In this document: one piece after another, positions 48,930 through 57,506 of the stretch | How positions within the stretch are numbered: the stretch's first letter is position 1 | How the letters are laid out: the number at the start of each line of letters is the position of its first letter | Assembly (NCBI GenBank): GCA_927353735.1 | Contig: CAKMIA010000004.1 | Location: 33,126-97,125 of the forward strand | Length of the DNA: 64,000 nucleotides | Reading direction: 5' to 3' | Source of the DNA: an uncultured Veillonellaceae bacterium | Lineage (GTDB): Bacteria; Bacillota; Negativicutes; Veillonellales; Dialisteraceae | Position numbers and translations under genes: made by a program | The notes under the pieces: generated by a model | The model's database searches: none | Seen by the model: only the letters and a program-made list of their open reading frames with translations | What the model was told of the DNA's origin: nothing

Positions 48930-49771
48930 GGCTGTCCTCCCCGATCTGACGCATAATTTCCGAGTATGCGGAAATAGGAACACATCGATTCGAGCCCCCG
49001 CAGGGTGTGCGCGTTGGACGGATCGTCCAGCCGGCCCGTCACGTCGATGTGGAAGAAATATTCAAAGGGATGCCCCTCCATGGGGCGCGATTCCAGATGG
49101 GTCATATTCATGCCGCCGTAGAAGAAATACCCCAGCACGTGATAGAGCGCCCCCGGCCGGTGCGGCACGGCGATGATGAGCGTGATCCGGTCCGCCTTTT
49201 CATCGGTCTCCATCTTCGGCGCGATGATGAAGAACCGCGTGAAATTCGACCGGTTCGTCTGGATATTCTCCGCCAGCACCTGCAGGCCGTACAGCTCCGC
49301 CGCGAGCCGTCCCGCCACGGCGGCCTCGTCCTTCCGCCCGTCCGCGGCGACCCGCTCCGCGCTCTTCGACGTGCTGAAATAGGGGATCTTCTCCCACGCC
49401 GGATGCTGCCGGAAAAATTCCCGGCTCTGGGCGAATCCCTGCGGATGGGAATAGACCGTGTGGATGTCCTCTATAGCCGCGCCGGGGAGCCCCAGCAGGT
49501 GATGCTCGATGGGGATGCATTTCTCGCCCACCACGGCACACCGGTATTTCCGGATGAGGTCATACACCTCCGTGATGCCGCCTGTGGAGGAATTTTCAAT
49601 GGGCACCACGCCGTACCGGGCACGGCCCTCCGCCACCGCCGCGGTGACCTCCTCGAAATGGTCGCAGTACGACGCCTCCACGGACCGCCCGCGGAACCAG
49701 GCCTGCATGGCCTGATCGCTGTACGAGCCGGGCTGGCCGAAGCAGGCCACCTGCATCGTGTCCTCTGTCAT
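48926..49771 (-). CDS. pheA: Prephenate dehydratase
   Basis: This 281-residue monofunctional enzyme makes phenylpyruvate from prephenate. It has FGQPGSYSDQA at the start, VVPIENSSTGGITEVYDLI and the catalytic NFTRFFII, then a C-terminal ACT domain with PHRPGALYHVLGYF and ESRPMEGHPFEY for Phe feedback. There is no chorismate mutase part. The ATG overlaps the aroC stop; AAAGGAGG is six bases upstream. Confidence 0.94.
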   Translation of the reverse strand: MTEDTMQVACFGQPGSYSDQAMQAWFRGRSVEASYCDHFEEVTAAVAEGRARYGVVPIENSSTGGITEVYDLIRKYRCAVVGEKCIPIEHHLLGLPGAAIEDIHTVYSHPQGFAQSREFFRQHPAWEKIPYFSTSKSAERVAADGRKDEAAVAGRLAAELYGLQVLAENIQTNRSNFTRFFIIAPKMETDEKADRITLIIAVPHRPGALYHVLGYFFYGGMNMTHLESRPMEGHPFEYFFHIDVTGRLDDPSNAHTLRGLESMCSYFRILGNYASDRGGQP

Positions 49772-50868
49772 CGCGGGCCTCCTTTCCATACGCGGCTCTC
49801 CATGAGAATGTCCAGCAGCGTCCACGCCGCGGCCGCCTCGATAACCGGCACCGCCCGGGGCACGATGCACGGGTCATGCCGGCCGCGCACTTCCAGCACC
49901 GCATCCTCACCGCTTTCCATATCCACCGTCTGCTGCGCCCGTCCGATGGAGGGCGTGGGCTTGATGACCGTCCGGAAAAGGAGCGGCGCTCCGTCCGTGA
50001 TGCCTCCGGTGAGGCCGCCATTGTGGTTCGCCGTGCACCGCACCGCGCCGTCCTCCCAGCGCATGGGGTCGTTCGCCGCGCTGCCCCGCATGGCCGCGAA
50101 GCGGAAGCCCTCGCCGAATTCCACACCTTTTACCGCCGGCACGGAGAAGAGCATCTGCGACAGGCGGCTCTCCACGGAATCGAAGAGCGGGTCCCCCAGT
50201 CCCGGGGGCAGTCCCTCCGCCATGCATTCGATGATGCCGCCCACGGAGTCCGCGTCGTTCTTCGCCGCGAGGATGGCCTCCCGCATGGGAGCCTCCTTCG
50301 ACGGATCGAGGAGCGGCAGCGCCTGACGGGACAGCCCCTCCAGCACCTCCGCGCCGGTGCCGAGCGGCGGGAAGGGCGCGTCCTCCACATCGGCGATGCG
50401 CAGGATATGCGCCCCGATGACGATGCCCTCCCGGCGCAGGATCTGCCGGGCGATGGCCCCGGCCAGCACAAGCGGCGCCGTGAGACGCCCCGAGAAATGA
50501 CCGCCTCCGCGGTAATCATTCCAGCCGCCGTAGCGCACGCGCCCGGCATAGTCCGCATGGCCCGGCCGCATGAGCCGCCGGAGCGTGCTGTAGTCTCTGG
50601 AATGCTGGTCCCCGTTGGCAATGCGCACCGCCAGAGGCGTCCCCGTGGTGTGTCCCTCGAACCAGCCGCTCTCCACGGTGAAGGCGTCCGTCTCCTTCCG
50701 CGCCGTGGTGAGCGCGCTCTGTCCCGGCGCGCGGCGCGCCATTTCCCGGCGCACCTCGTCCCAGTCGATGACCGTCCCCGCCGGCAGTCCGTCCAGCACC
50801 GCCCCGATGGACGGGCCGTGAGACTCGCCGTAGATCGTGAGCGTACACAGTTTCCCGATGGTATTCAT
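49768..50868 (-). CDS. aroC: Chorismate synthase
   Basis: This 366-residue FMN enzyme forms chorismate from EPSP. The pattern GESHGPSIGAVLDGLPAG, MRPGHADYAG, DYRGGGHFSGRLTAP and the late VRGRHDPCIVPRAVPVIEA are typical. The ATG comes one base after the aroA stop. It is in the middle of the operon. Confidence 0.95.
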   Translation of the reverse strand: MNTIGKLCTLTIYGESHGPSIGAVLDGLPAGTVIDWDEVRREMARRAPGQSALTTARKETDAFTVESGWFEGHTTGTPLAVRIANGDQHSRDYSTLRRLMRPGHADYAGRVRYGGWNDYRGGGHFSGRLTAPLVLAGAIARQILRREGIVIGAHILRIADVEDAPFPPLGTGAEVLEGLSRQALPLLDPSKEAPMREAILAAKNDADSVGGIIECMAEGLPPGLGDPLFDSVESRLSQMLFSVPAVKGVEFGEGFRFAAMRGSAANDPMRWEDGAVRCTANHNGGLTGGITDGAPLLFRTVIKPTPSIGRAQQTVDMESGEDAVLEVRGRHDPCIVPRAVPVIEAAAAWTLLDILMESRVWKGGPR

Positions 50869-50869
50869 G

Positions 50870-52153
50870 TCAGTCCCTTTCCTCCGCCAGGCCGCCGAGC
50901 CTCCGGAAATCCTCCCAGAACGCAGGATACGATTTTTTCACACAGTCCGCGCCGCGGATCACCAGCGGCCCCGTGCAGCGGGCGCTCACCGCGGCCAGCG
51001 CCATGGCGATGCGGTGGTCGTTCCAGCCGTCCACCGTGCCGCCGGAGAGCATATCCCGCCCGTCGATGACGAGGCCGTCGGGCTTCTCCTCGATGCGCGC
51101 CCCCAGCTTCGTCAGCTCTGACGCCATCGCATGGAGGCGGTCGCATTCCTTGAGGCGCACCCGCGCGGCGTGGATGATCTCCGTCCGGCCCCGGCTCACC
51201 GCCGCCAGCGCCGCCAGCACGGGCACCAGATCGGGGCAGTCCTCGGCATCGATCACCGTGCCCGCCGTGTCCGACGCCGAGGCAGACACCGTCTCTCCCT
51301 CGGTGCGGATGGCGCCGCCCATGCGGAGCAGGATATCCCTGATGACTCGGTCGCCCTGCTCGGACCGCTCCGGCAGCCCCTCCACGGCCACCGCGCCGCC
51401 GAGGAGCCCCGCTGCCAGCCAGAAGGCCCCCTGCGACCAGTCGCCCTCCACGGAGAACCGGCCCGACCGGTAGGCCTGCCCGCCGGGGATGACCCACCGG
51501 CCCCGCTCCGGATTGTTCGTGCGGACCCCGTGCCGGGCCATTGCCGCCGTGGTCATGCGGATGTAGCTCTCCGACTCGAGCTCCGTGGTGCTCACCAGCT
51601 CCGAATCACCCGCAAGGAGCGGCAGTACGAAAAGGAGCCCCGAAAAGAACTGGGAGCTCACGTCGCCGGGCAGCTCATACCGTCCCGGCGGGAGCGCCCC
51701 CTCCGCGGTGAGCGGCAGACCGTCTGCCGCGGCATAGCCGACCCCCTTCTCCCGGAACACCGCGTAATACGGAGAGATAGGCCGTTCGCCCAGCCGGCCC
51801 TCTCCGGTATAGGTCACGCAGTTTCCCGAATAGAGCCCGATGGGGATGAGAAAACGGAGCGTCGACCCGGACTCTCCGCAGGGGCACACCGCGGGCCCCT
51901 CCTGTTTCTGCACGCCGCCCCCCGTGCGGTACGCCTGCCGCCCCGGATAGGCCGACGGCGCCGGCTCGATGGACGCCCCCAGCGCCCGGAGGCACCGGAT
52001 GGTGGCCTCGATATCCTTCGACACGCTCACATTGTCCACCACGCTCTCTCCGCGGGCCAGCGCCGCGCAGATCAGCTCCCGGTGGGTCATGCTCTTGGAC
52101 GACGGTGCGCGGACGCTTCCGTGGAGCGCGCGCGGCGTGATGCATATATCCAT
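50870..52153 (-). CDS. aroA: 3-phosphoshikimate 1-carboxyvinyltransferase (EPSP synthase)
   Basis: This 427-residue enzyme joins PEP to shikimate 3-phosphate. It has SSKSMTHRELICAALA, a Gly-rich GESGSTLRFLIPIGLYSGN, and the late KECDRLHAMASELTKLGA and DHRIAMALAAVSA. The motif around residue 85 reads ESGSTLRFL where most class I enzymes have N.GT..R; this ESGSTLRF form is common in Firmicutes and related groups. AGGAG lies seven bases before the ATG. Confidence 0.95.
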   Translation of the reverse strand: MDICITPRALHGSVRAPSSKSMTHRELICAALARGESVVDNVSVSKDIEATIRCLRALGASIEPAPSAYPGRQAYRTGGGVQKQEGPAVCPCGESGSTLRFLIPIGLYSGNCVTYTGEGRLGERPISPYYAVFREKGVGYAAADGLPLTAEGALPPGRYELPGDVSSQFFSGLLFVLPLLAGDSELVSTTELESESYIRMTTAAMARHGVRTNNPERGRWVIPGGQAYRSGRFSVEGDWSQGAFWLAAGLLGGAVAVEGLPERSEQGDRVIRDILLRMGGAIRTEGETVSASASDTAGTVIDAEDCPDLVPVLAALAAVSRGRTEIIHAARVRLKECDRLHAMASELTKLGARIEEKPDGLVIDGRDMLSGGTVDGWNDHRIAMALAAVSARCTGPLVIRGADCVKKSYPAFWEDFRRLGGLAEERD

Positions 52154-52155
52154 AC

Positions 52156-53229
52156 TCAGACTCCTGTTTCTACCAGCTCGGAAATGCGCTCCCCTTCCAC
52201 AGGGAGCAGGAAACTCTCGCCGATGCGGCGGAGCGCCACGAAGGTGATGCGGCGGCCCCGCTTCTTCTTGTCGTGGGCGATGTGCGGCAGCAGCGCCGAC
52301 GCGGGCGCCTCCACCGTCACGGGAAGCGACAGCGCCCGGAGCACCCTGGCGATGCGGTCCGCCGTGCCCTTCGCCGTCAGGCCCAGCGCCTCCGTGCGCC
52401 GCGTGAGGAGCACCATCCCCACTGCCACCGCCTCGCCGTGGGTGTACGTCTCATAGTGGTACTCCCGCTCGATGGCGTGGCCGATGGTGTGGCCGAAATT
52501 GAGGAGCATCCGCGCCCCGTTGTCCCGCACGTCCTCCTCCACCAGCTCCGCCTTGATGCGGCAGCATTCCCGGATGATCTGCGGCAGCGCCCCGAAGATA
52601 TCCTCGTCCGTGTGCAGCCCCTCGTAGAGCCGGAAGAGCGCCTCGCTGCGGATGCACCCGTATTTCACCGCCTCCGCCATGCCGTCGTGGATATACCGCG
52701 GCGCCAGCGTACGCACCAGCTCCGGATCGATGAGCACCGCCTTCGGCTGGTAGAAGCTGCCCGCCAGATTTTTCCCGCTGGGCAGGTCCACCGCCACCTT
52801 TCCGCCCACGCTGCTGTCGATCTGCGCCAGGATCGTGGTGGGCACCTGCACGAAGGGCACGCCCCGGAGATACACCGCCGCGGCGAAGCCCCCCAGATCC
52901 CCGGGCACCCCGCCGGAGAGGGTCACCACGCCGTCGCTGCGGGTCATGCCGAAGGCGCTCATCGCCTCCAGCACCTCCCCGAGCGTGCGGAGATTCTTGC
53001 TCCCCTCGCCGTGAGGCACAGCGATGCGCCGCACCTCGTAGCCCGCGCCGCGGAGCACCTTTTCGAAGCGTTCCCCATACAGCCCGTCCACCGTGTCGTC
53101 CGTGATGACCGCCAGCTTCTCCGCCTGCGGCAGCGCCAGCCTCACCAGCGGCCCCATCCGGTCCAGCAGGCCCCGGTCGATCGTGATGTCATACGACTCG
53201 CTTCCCAGATTCACATGTATCCTTTCCAT
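52156..53229 (-). CDS. aroB: 3-dehydroquinate synthase
   Basis: This 357-residue NAD+- and Zn-dependent enzyme closes the ring of the shikimate pathway. Family motifs are GGVPGDLGGFAAAVYLRG, QVPTTILAQIDSSVGGKVAVD, NLAGSFYQP and the metal-binding NFGHTIGHAIE and HGEAVAVG. The ATG at 53227-53229 has AAAGGAG nine bases upstream. It overlaps the end of tyrA by about 41 bases. Confidence 0.95.
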   Translation of the reverse strand: MERIHVNLGSESYDITIDRGLLDRMGPLVRLALPQAEKLAVITDDTVDGLYGERFEKVLRGAGYEVRRIAVPHGEGSKNLRTLGEVLEAMSAFGMTRSDGVVTLSGGVPGDLGGFAAAVYLRGVPFVQVPTTILAQIDSSVGGKVAVDLPSGKNLAGSFYQPKAVLIDPELVRTLAPRYIHDGMAEAVKYGCIRSEALFRLYEGLHTDEDIFGALPQIIRECCRIKAELVEEDVRDNGARMLLNFGHTIGHAIEREYHYETYTHGEAVAVGMVLLTRRTEALGLTAKGTADRIARVLRALSLPVTVEAPASALLPHIAHDKKKRGRRITFVALRRIGESFLLPVEGERISELVETGV

Positions 53230-54073
53230 CGGCAAGACTCCTTTTTCTCCTTCCCGCATTTTCCAGAAATGCCCGCAGGGCCGTCCGGTCCTCTGCGGCG
53301 AGCGCCCGGCGGAATGTCTCCAGCGCCGCCTCATAGCGCTCCAGCTCGCGGAGCATATTCTCCCGGTTCTCCAGAAACAGCTCCGTCCACAGCGCCCCGT
53401 TGATATCGGCGATGCGCGTCACGTCCCGGAACCCCCCGGCGATGAAATGACGCATCTCCGGCCGGAACGACGCGCTCTCCATGACCGCCGCGGCCGCCGC
53501 ATGAGGGAGGCCGCTGGTGTACGCCATGATCCGGTCGTGCTCCTCCGGCGTCACCGCCTCGATGTGCGCCGCTCCCAGCACCTCCGCCATCTGCCGCACC
53601 AGCGCCAGCGACGACCGCCGGTTCCGCGCCGACGGCACCAGAATATAATTCGACCCGGCGAACACATCCGGCGAGGACTGGCCGTAGCCCGCGCCCTCGC
53701 GGCCCGCCATGGGATGGGCCGATACGAAATCAATATCCACCGGCAGCACCGCCTCGATGCGCCCTGCGCCGCCGCGCTTCACCCCGGCGATATCCGTGAG
53801 CACCGCCCCGCGCCGGAAATCTCCTGTATGCTCCCTGATAAAAGCCTCCGTCGCCCCCTCGGGCGTGCAGAAGATCACCAGCTGCGCCTCGCCCAGATGA
53901 GCAAGCCCCGCTGCCGCGATGGCCCCGTCCCGGAGCGCTTCCTCCTCGGCGGCTCGGGTGCGGTTGATGCCGATCACACGCACGCCGGCCCGGGTGAGCC
54001 CCTTCGCGTAGGAGCCGCCCATGAGGCCCAGCCCCACCACAGCGGCCGTCATTCCTCTCAGATCCTTTTCCAT
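53189..54073 (-). CDS. tyrA: Prephenate dehydrogenase
   Basis: This protein of about 294 residues oxidises prephenate to 4-hydroxyphenylpyruvate for Tyr. The NAD motif is VVGLGLMGGSYAKG, the catalytic His is in SAHPMAGRE, and PEEHDRIMAYTSGLPH is present. No ACT domain follows. Two ATGs are possible: 54071-54073 (GGGAG about nine bases upstream; preferred) and 54119-54121, which would add 16 residues. The end overlaps aroB by about 41 bases. Confidence 0.9.
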   Translation of the reverse strand: MEKDLRGMTAAVVGLGLMGGSYAKGLTRAGVRVIGINRTRAAEEEALRDGAIAAAGLAHLGEAQLVIFCTPEGATEAFIREHTGDFRRGAVLTDIAGVKRGGAGRIEAVLPVDIDFVSAHPMAGREGAGYGQSSPDVFAGSNYILVPSARNRRSSLALVRQMAEVLGAAHIEAVTPEEHDRIMAYTSGLPHAAAAAVMESASFRPEMRHFIAGGFRDVTRIADINGALWTELFLENRENMLRELERYEAALETFRRALAAEDRTALRAFLENAGRRKRSLADGKDTCESGKRVV

Positions 54074-54165
54074 GCTTCCATTCTCCCGTTCTTCCCTGCG
54101 GGCCCGGTCCGCGTCTTCCATGCGGCGCGCTTCTCTTCTCCCTTTATCCTGCGCCGCCCTTTATC

Positions 54166-55182
54166 TTACAGCTCCCGGCCCACGATCGGCGCCAGCGTCC
54201 GGAGCTTCGCCATCAGGCCCTCGAACATCGCCGGCGTGATGGACTGCGCCCCGTCGCACCAGGCGTGCTCCGGATCATTGTGCACCTCCACCATGATGCC
54301 GTCCGCCCCGGCGGCCACCGCCGCCATCGCCATGGACTCCACCATCCACCGCTTGCCCGTGGCGTGGCTCGGGTCCACGATGACCGGCAGATGGCTCATC
54401 CGCTTGATCGCCGGGATGGCCGACAGATCCAGCGTATTTCTCGTGGCTGTCTCGAAGGTGCGGATGCCCCGTTCACAGAGGATGACATTGTGATTCCCCT
54501 CGGACATGATGTACTCCGCGCTCATGAGCCATTCCTCCAGCGTGGCCGACATGCCCCGCTTCAGCAGCACCGGCACATTCAGGCGGCCCACCGCCTTCAG
54601 CAGGTCGAAATTCTGCATGTTCCGCGCGCCGATCTGGATGAGGTCCACGCCCTTTTCCAGGAACAGCGGGATCTTGTCCATGCTCATCAGCTCCGTCACC
54701 ACCGGCAGCTCCGTCGCCTCCGCCGCATCGCAGAGCATATCCAGCCCCTTGCTGCCGAGGCCCTGGAACGAATAGGGAGACGTGCGCGGCTTGAAGGCTC
54801 CGCCGCGGAGCATGGACGCCCCCGCCGCCTTCACCGCCTGCGCCACGCCGGTGATCTGCTCCGGCGTTTCAATGGAACACGGTCCGGCGATGACAGCCAG
54901 CTTTTTGCCGCCCACCGGCACCCCCGACACATCGATGATGCTGTCCTCCGGATGGAAGGCCCGGCTCGCCCGCTTGTACGGCTCCTGCACCCGCATGACC
55001 TTTTCAATGCAGTCATAGCTCCGGAGCAGGTCCGCATCCACAGCGGCCGTGTCGCCCACCAGACCAAGCACCGTTTTCTGCGTCCCTACGATCTCATCGA
55101 TCTGAAGGCCCTTCGCCTTCAGACAATGGATGACATGCTCCACACTCTCCTTTGACGCCGTCGGTTTCATTACGATAATCAT
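54166..55182 (-). CDS. aroF: 3-deoxy-7-phosphoheptulonate synthase (type I-beta)
   Basis: This 338-residue enzyme starts the shikimate pathway from PEP and erythrose 4-phosphate. The first 70 residues form a ferredoxin-like regulatory domain and the rest the barrel, with AGPCSIETPEQI, GGAFKPRTSPYSFQGLG, LQIGARNMQNF-type and VDPSHATGKR motifs. Type I-beta enzymes of this kind can be feedback-regulated through the N-terminal domain. AAAGGAG precedes the ATG by eight bases. A terminator stands about 30 bases upstream, so expression is probably set by attenuation. Confidence 0.95.
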   Translation of the reverse strand: MIIVMKPTASKESVEHVIHCLKAKGLQIDEIVGTQKTVLGLVGDTAAVDADLLRSYDCIEKVMRVQEPYKRASRAFHPEDSIIDVSGVPVGGKKLAVIAGPCSIETPEQITGVAQAVKAAGASMLRGGAFKPRTSPYSFQGLGSKGLDMLCDAAEATELPVVTELMSMDKIPLFLEKGVDLIQIGARNMQNFDLLKAVGRLNVPVLLKRGMSATLEEWLMSAEYIMSEGNHNVILCERGIRTFETATRNTLDLSAIPAIKRMSHLPVIVDPSHATGKRWMVESMAMAAVAAGADGIMVEVHNDPEHAWCDGAQSITPAMFEGLMAKLRTLAPIVGREL

Positions 55183-55211
55183 GTTCCATTCTCCTTTTCT
55201 TCTGATGAATT

Positions 55212-55244
55212 AAAAAAAGCAGACCCCGCGGTGGAGTCTGCTTC
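55212..55244 (-). terminator. Attenuator terminator in the aro operon leader
   Basis: On the minus strand AAGCAGAC...GTCTGCTT has an 8-bp stem, an inner CC/GG pair and a run of seven T residues. It ends only 30 bases before the aroF ATG, inside the leader of its own operon, so it is an attenuator and not an operon end. Confidence 0.85.
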
Positions 55245-55264
55245 ATTCCCAATATACCCTGTAC

Positions 55265-55417
55265 CTATACCGGGCCGGGCCCTCTGCCCTCATGAAGACT
55301 GTCCGCTGCGGCCAAATCACATTTTGCGTAGCCAAAAAAGCCGGCGTAAAAGTAGCCCCGGCTAAAGGTATAAGCAAAATATGCATTTGTCATCTGCGGA
55401 ACAGCAGCACGCTTCAT
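55265..55417 (-). CDS. Tyr/Phe-rich leader peptide of the aromatic operon
   Basis: A 50-codon frame starts at the ATG 55415-55417 with GAGG eight bases upstream and ends at TAG 55265-55267. Residues 12-30 read AYFAYTFSRGYFYAGFFGY: ten of these 19 residues are Tyr (5) or Phe (5). It lies between a good promoter (55470-55499) and the attenuator terminator, and 83 bases separate its stop from the aroF start. This is the layout of leader peptides for attenuation (as in E. coli pheL and trpL): ribosome stalling at Tyr or Phe codons would choose the anti-terminator. It is not related in sequence to any leader I know. Confidence 0.75.
   Translation of the reverse strand: MKRAAVPQMTNAYFAYTFSRGYFYAGFFGYAKCDLAAADSLHEGRGPGPV
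55334..55363 (-). terminator. Second terminator-like hairpin inside the leader peptide gene
   Basis: On the minus strand AGCCGG and CCGGCT pair across 13 bases and are followed by TTTTTT. It lies within codons 19-28 of the leader, in the aromatic codon run. It may be a pause hairpin or a second termination site. Confidence 0.45.
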
Positions 55418-55469
55418 GATAAACGCCTCGTTTCAGTACATCCCCGCCATATGTCCGGCGAGTTAATCT

Positions 55470-55499
55470 ATTTTAGACAGTCCCCCGTACTTTTGTCAA
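55470..55499 (-). promoter_or_regulatory. Promoter of the aro operon leader
   Basis: On the minus strand TTGACA and TAAAAT are separated by 18 bases. The RNA should start near 55463, giving a leader of about 280 bases before aroF. Confidence 0.75.
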
Positions 55500-55669
55500 C
55501 GGGATTGCAAAATCAGGAAACGTCCTTTAGTCCATGCTTTTTTGTTATCCATCTGTGCAGCAAATAATTTTATTTTTTTCGATATACCCTCTTCCCTTTT
55601 TCCGTTTCATCCTGTATAATACAGACATAGAAAAACTTCGATATAAAATTTCCAAAGGAGGAATCCATC

Positions 55670-56158
55670 ATGAAACTGAACGAAAGCATCCGCAAGGCTC
55701 TGAACGACCAGGTCGTCAAAGAATTTTATTCCGCATACCTCTACCGCTCCATGTCCAGCGATATGAAAGCAGCCGGCTACAAAGGCTATGCACACTGGCT
55801 CATGAAGCAGTATGAAGAAGAAATGGAACACGGCGAAAAGATCATCGCCTACATCGAAGACCGCGACGGCACCGTGGACTTCGGCCAGATCGATGCAGTC
55901 ACCTCCCGCTTCGACTGCCCGCTGAAAGTGGCGGAAGCCGCTCTCGCCCATGAACAGTACGTAAGCGAATCCATCCGCACCATCTTCCGCGCAGCCCGCG
56001 AAGAAGGCGACATCGAAACCGAAGTCTTCCTCCAGTGGTTCATCACCGAACAGATCGAGGAAGAATCCAGCTCCACCGACGTGAAGAACGGCTTCGAAGC
56101 CGCAGGAGACTGCAAAGGCCTCCGCTTCATGTTCGACGCACAGCTCGGCAACAGATAA
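55670..56158 (+). CDS. ftnA: Bacterial ferritin (FtnA type)
   Basis: This 162-residue protein stores iron. Ferroxidase ligands appear in VVKEFYSAYLYRSM, YEEEMEHGEKI and FITEQIEEESS. The length and lack of a haem-binding Met place it with non-haem ferritins. AAAGGAGG lies before the ATG, and TATAAT at 55615-55620 lacks a clear -35. I see no Fur box upstream. Confidence 0.9.
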   Translation: MKLNESIRKALNDQVVKEFYSAYLYRSMSSDMKAAGYKGYAHWLMKQYEEEMEHGEKIIAYIEDRDGTVDFGQIDAVTSRFDCPLKVAEAALAHEQYVSESIRTIFRAAREEGDIETEVFLQWFITEQIEEESSSTDVKNGFEAAGDCKGLRFMFDAQLGNR

Positions 56159-56201
56159 TTTCATCCCATCGACAAAACGACATCATCATCCCAAACCGGA
56201 A

Positions 56202-56231
56202 GAGGCAGCCCGCCCGAGGGCTGCCTTTTTC
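56202..56231 (+). terminator. Intrinsic terminator after ferritin
   Basis: GGCAGCCC-GCCCGA-GGGCTGCC is followed by TTTTT. Confidence 0.85.
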
Positions 56232-56300
56232 GTGTGCCTGTTTCCGCCCGCACAGGGACAGCTCCTCCCCGCTGCCGGCCATCGCCCTGTTTTGGCGCAG

Positions 56301-56326
56301 CAAAAAAGCCCGGACACCTCCGGGCC
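56301..56326 (-). terminator. Intrinsic terminator after the TDT transporter gene
   Basis: On the minus strand GCCCGG-AGGTGT-CCGGGC is followed by six T residues. Confidence 0.85.
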
Positions 56327-56340
56327 GCTCTGCCGTTCGA

Positions 56341-57303
56341 TCAGCCGTTGTGGACGGCGATCCCCTTTACCTTTTCCAATACCCCGGGCATCATCTGTTC
56401 CCGGAGGAAAATCATATACCGCACAAAGACATACGCCACGATCACCGTTGCCAGCACTGTCTCCACCAGGAGCAGACCGTGGAGGAATCCCGGCACCGCG
56501 ACCTGCATGTCCTCCAGATAAGCCAGCGTCTGCCGGAGCGCAATCGCCGTGATGACGAAGGGGAACGTGAAGGCCGCATAGCTCGGGTAGAAGCACAGCC
56601 GCAGCAGCTTCGGCATCTGCATGAGCACCATCACGAAGAGCCCCTGCGCCAGCACCTCCATGATGACCACCAGCAGGAAAGACTTCTCCTCCGCACAGGC
56701 CAGATAGCCCGCCAGACTCAGGCTCATGGGCGCCGTGTAAATGCAGAACAGCGGCTTCGCCGGCTCCGCGACGGCGTGGCGGCTGCAATAGCGGGCCGTC
56801 ACCAGCGCAAAGATCACCATATACGCCATGAAGCCGAACCAAAAGATCATCTCGCCCAGCTGGTGATGGCCGAACACCGGAGCCGTCACCGAGGCCACCA
56901 CCACGCCCACATAGGCGATGAAATACGTGGGGAACACCTCATGCAGCTTGAAATTCAGGATGTAGCGGTACGTGAACCACACCATGAGCAGGAAATGGCA
57001 GAGGATCGCCCCGTACCAGACCACCTCGCTCACCGCGGGCGCATACGGCGCCGTATAGGTGCAGAGCTGCATGACCGACATAAAGAACGTCGCAAACACA
57101 CTGGCAAAAATGGAATTCCCGTTCAGATCATTTTTCATCACGCCGGGATGCATGATGATCTTCGCAAACAGCAGCACCCCCAGAAACGCCGCGCCGATCC
57201 CGCAGACATATTTCAAAAACAGAGAATACGGAGCGAGCAGATTGCCCAGCGCCGCCAGCCCCAGCATGACCCCCGCCGTGGGGATAGGAATTTTTCTGAA
57301 CAT
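56341..57303 (-). CDS. TDT-family (TehA/Mae1/SLAC1-like) transporter
   Basis: This 320-residue protein has ten hydrophobic helices. The start PIPTAGVMLGLAALGNLL is the family pattern, and the LAPYSLFLKYV and FWFGFMAYMVIFALVT segments match the same fold. Members carry C4-dicarboxylates, sulfite or other anions, or form anion channels. AAAGGA is upstream of the ATG at 57301-57303. The substrate is not known. Confidence 0.82.
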   Translation of the reverse strand: MFRKIPIPTAGVMLGLAALGNLLAPYSLFLKYVCGIGAAFLGVLLFAKIIMHPGVMKNDLNGNSIFASVFATFFMSVMQLCTYTAPYAPAVSEVVWYGAILCHFLLMVWFTYRYILNFKLHEVFPTYFIAYVGVVVASVTAPVFGHHQLGEMIFWFGFMAYMVIFALVTARYCSRHAVAEPAKPLFCIYTAPMSLSLAGYLACAEEKSFLLVVIMEVLAQGLFVMVLMQMPKLLRLCFYPSYAAFTFPFVITAIALRQTLAYLEDMQVAVPGFLHGLLLVETVLATVIVAYVFVRYMIFLREQMMPGVLEKVKGIAVHNG

Positions 57304-57463
57304 GATACGTCCTTTCTTACAACGATGATTTTTTCGCGCAATAAGTTGTATACTACCACATCCATCCCCCGTCCGTAAAGGAAAAAGGAAGCCCCATCCT
57401 TCCCGAAAGAATTTCAGGGGATATACAAAGCCATAACTGCTTCAGTTCAGGCATGGTTTCACG

Positions 57464-57500
57464 GAAAAAAAGCTCCGGCTCTCCCTCCGAAGCTTTTTTC
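57464..57500. terminator. Orphan bidirectional terminator
   Basis: AGCTCCGG / CCGAAGCT form a stem with A and T runs on both sides. No annotated gene ends here; it may stop read-through towards the TDT gene or end a small RNA. Confidence 0.65.
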
Positions 57501-57506
57501 TTCTGC

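Noticed and set aside
55212..55250. T-box riboswitch upstream of aroF
   Set aside because: ACCGCGG in the terminator resembles the end of a T-box, but the GGGTGG part and the rest of the stem I region are missing, and a Tyr/Phe leader peptide is present. Leader-peptide attenuation fits better.
55541..55560. DnaA box or oriC near ferritin
   Set aside because: One partial match (TTATCCATC) only, no cluster and no dnaA gene nearby.
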